Shown here: one piece after another, positions 62,717 to 64,000 of the stretch | Layout: each line of letters opens with the position of its first letter | Numbering within the stretch: position 1 is the first letter of the stretch | Assembly: GCF_030503675.1 (NCBI RefSeq) | Contig: NZ_CP129964.1 | Coordinates: forward strand, 1,178,001 to 1,242,000 | DNA from: Lutimonas zeaxanthinifaciens | GTDB lineage: Bacteria; Bacteroidota; Bacteroidia; Flavobacteriales; Flavobacteriaceae | Direction: 5' to 3' | DNA: 64,000 bases | Notes under the pieces: model-generated | What the model saw: the letters and a program-made list of their open reading frames with translations, nothing else | Told to the model about the DNA's origin: nothing | The model's database searches: none | Made by a program: the position numbers and the translations under genes

Positions 62717-63061
62717 ATGCCACACTTTGTACTTGATTGCTCTGAAAACATCATAAAGATGAAATCTCCAAAAGAAATTATTCAAAAAGTTTATGACACG
62801 GCAGAATCAACTGAACTTTTTGACAAAGGAGATATTAAGGTAAGAATCAATCCTTTTGAATTTTATACTATAGGAAATACCAAAGATGACTTTATACATA
62901 TATTTGCGAATATAATGGAAGGGCGGTCTGTTTCTGAAAAAAGGAATCTATCCGAAAAAATCATCTCTGAATTGAAATTAATGTTTCCTGAAGTTCCAAT
63001 TATTTCAATCAATATCAGGGATTTTGAAAAAGCAACTTACTGTAACAGATCCATGGTATAG
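62717..63061 (+). CDS. 5-carboxymethyl-2-hydroxymuconate isomerase (CHMI)-like tautomerase
   Basis: A 114-residue protein that keeps Pro2 as the likely catalytic residue (MPHFVLDCS). VRINPFEFYTIG, FIHIFANIMEGRS and PIISINIRDFEKATYCN are CHMI-typical. Probably a small tautomerase. Confidence 0.75.
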   Translation: MPHFVLDCSENIIKMKSPKEIIQKVYDTAESTELFDKGDIKVRINPFEFYTIGNTKDDFIHIFANIMEGRSVSEKRNLSEKIISELKLMFPEVPIISINIRDFEKATYCNRSMV

Positions 63062-63085
63062 ATGACTTCTTAAACAATATTAAAA

Positions 63086-63416
63086 ATGAAAAATATCTTT
63101 TTTGTATGTTTTTTTTAATCACATCCACGATTATTTCGAAGAACGCTCTCAGCGATTTGGAGGGGATGGCAGCATAGATGATAAAACAAAAAACGGTTTA
63201 ATTTGGTTGGCATGGAACAGGAACAATTTTGAGTATTTCAGTTTTTTTATGACTGAATTTGAAGATGTATTGTCAACAAAAAGATATGACTCAGCCTATT
63301 GGCAAAATCGATTTGGACAATTTTATTTGGCGCATAAGGACTACAATAACGCCATTAAACATAACATCCGGCCCTTAATGGATAATGGAGGGGTATTAAT
63401 GCTCTTACTCAATTAA
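63086..63416 (+). pseudogene. Esterase C-terminal remnant after a broken start
   Basis: ATGAAAAATATCTTTTTTG (63086) opens what looks like a signal peptide (MKNIFFVCFF) but stops at a T-run. From about 63110 another frame reads HIHDYFEERSQRFGG...YWQNRFGQFYLAHKDYNNAIKHN, which resembles the TPR-like tail of the esterases in this window. A deletion or T-run shift removed the catalytic part. Confidence 0.5.
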
Positions 63417-63475
63417 AACAACATTATTGCAACACAGGTCAAAGTCTATCGTCATTATGTGAAAAACAGAAAATA

Positions 63476-64000
63476 ATGACTAGAAAACTATTAAGTTCAA
63501 TCTTTACAATGATGTTATTAATTGGATGTCAGACTGACCCAGGGGTTAATATTGAAACAAAGAAAAAAATTGAAACATTTGAGAATCTAACCGTTGGAAC
63601 AAAGCAAAACATAACATCGGCTATTTTAAACGAAGAACGCCCCATAATAATTTCTTTACCAAAAGATTACGAGAACTCTAATGCTGACTACCCCGTTTTG
63701 TATTTAACAGACGGCCTTCAAAATATTTGGCATGCAATAGGAACATTGGAAGTACTTACAAGAACAGGTAGTGCACCACCCATGATTGTTGTTGGTATTG
63801 AAAGTACAAACAGGATGAGAGATTTCACCCTGACTGCAAATGAAAATATAACAGGAAGTGGGGGAGGAAAAAATTTTCTGGCATTTATTGAGAAAGAATT
63901 AATTCCATACATAGAGTCCAATTACAGAACAAATGACTACAGGGTATTGGAAGGACATTCTTTAGGTGGATTATTTACCGCCTCGACTCTAATGGAAAGA
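63476..64000 (+). CDS. Fes/IroE-like esterase lipoprotein, cut by the window end
   Basis: Incomplete at the right edge; 175 residues are visible. Lipobox LIGC, then NEERPIIISLPKDY, YPVLYLTDGLQNIW, APPMIVVGIEST and nucleophile motif GHSLGGLF. Closest in the window to the esterase at 18897 (same order, LEVLT..APPMIVV). The fifth member of this family here. Confidence 0.8.
   Translation, partial: MTRKLLSSIFTMMLLIGCQTDPGVNIETKKKIETFENLTVGTKQNITSAILNEERPIIISLPKDYENSNADYPVLYLTDGLQNIWHAIGTLEVLTRTGSAPPMIVVGIESTNRMRDFTLTANENITGSGGGKNFLAFIEKELIPYIESNYRTNDYRVLEGHSLGGLFTASTLMER

Overview
The window looks like chromosomal DNA of a marine-type member of the Bacteroidota, most likely Flavobacteriaceae. The coding is AT-rich, many products are secreted or lipoproteins, DUF6090 proteins occur, several promoters match TAnnTTTG, and LytTR/LytS regulators are present. 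This placement is inferred from protein families and base composition only. No rRNA, tRNA, integrase, transposase or CRISPR array was seen.

Region 1 (1-35 kb) reads like a gene-cassette array. Nearly every gene or short operon points rightward and is followed by a 53-135 bp imperfect palindrome. Each palindrome begins near nnnnAACAATG(G)TATAAG or nnnnAACAATGGCTATAAG and ends near CTTATAC/CATAGC..CCGTTnnnn. I label these S0-S25. They have the layout of integron attC sites: outer R''/R' boxes of the RYYYAAC/GTTRRRY type, inner arms, and a variable tip. The variable bases of the outer boxes pair better across a gene (start of cassette with end of the same cassette) than across a site. That is what G/TT crossover in integron cassettes predicts. 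Cargo is typical of sedentary cassette arrays: ABM-type monooxygenase, SnoaL/NTF2-like, DUF6090 (twice), a Crp/Fnr operon, ParDE and HigBA toxin-antitoxin modules in separate cassettes, cupins, a TetR regulator, an MBOAT-like fragment, and a G+C-rich S9 peptidase that looks imported. Secreted hydrolases are prominent: GH17, GH3, an S41 peptidase, a ceramidase-like enzyme, several esterases (two with CBM20 domains), a retropepsin-like protein, a class C beta-lactamase-like hydrolase, and two HExxH putative metallopeptidases.

Region 2 (35-50 kb) has few recognisable sites. It holds an amidohydrolase, a DoxX protein, a P1 peptidase, an AraC-led operon (DUF5367, DUF1772, AhpD-like, NmrA-like) with a probable tandem operator, a SulP transporter, VOC proteins and an XRE regulator pair. 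Several genes here are broken by stop codons or a frameshift, and small remnants of other families lie between genes.

Region 3 (50-64 kb) begins with a leftward LytTR/LytS two-component pair. It continues with a metallophosphatase, CPBP proteases, methyltransferase, DUF2200, kinase-like and inositol-monophosphatase genes, GNATs, a VOC protein, an alpha/beta hydrolase and a CHMI-family isomerase. At 60.7-61.7 kb one CPBP gene is again bounded by perfectly matching GTTAGGCC/GGCCTAAC boxes, so cassette-type units recur outside the main array. The window ends inside a fifth esterase of the same family as those at 14-22 kb.

Most of these genes probably act independently (accessory functions, nutrient hydrolysis, stress or small-molecule detoxification). 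What unites the region appears to be the way the DNA is assembled, not a single pathway.
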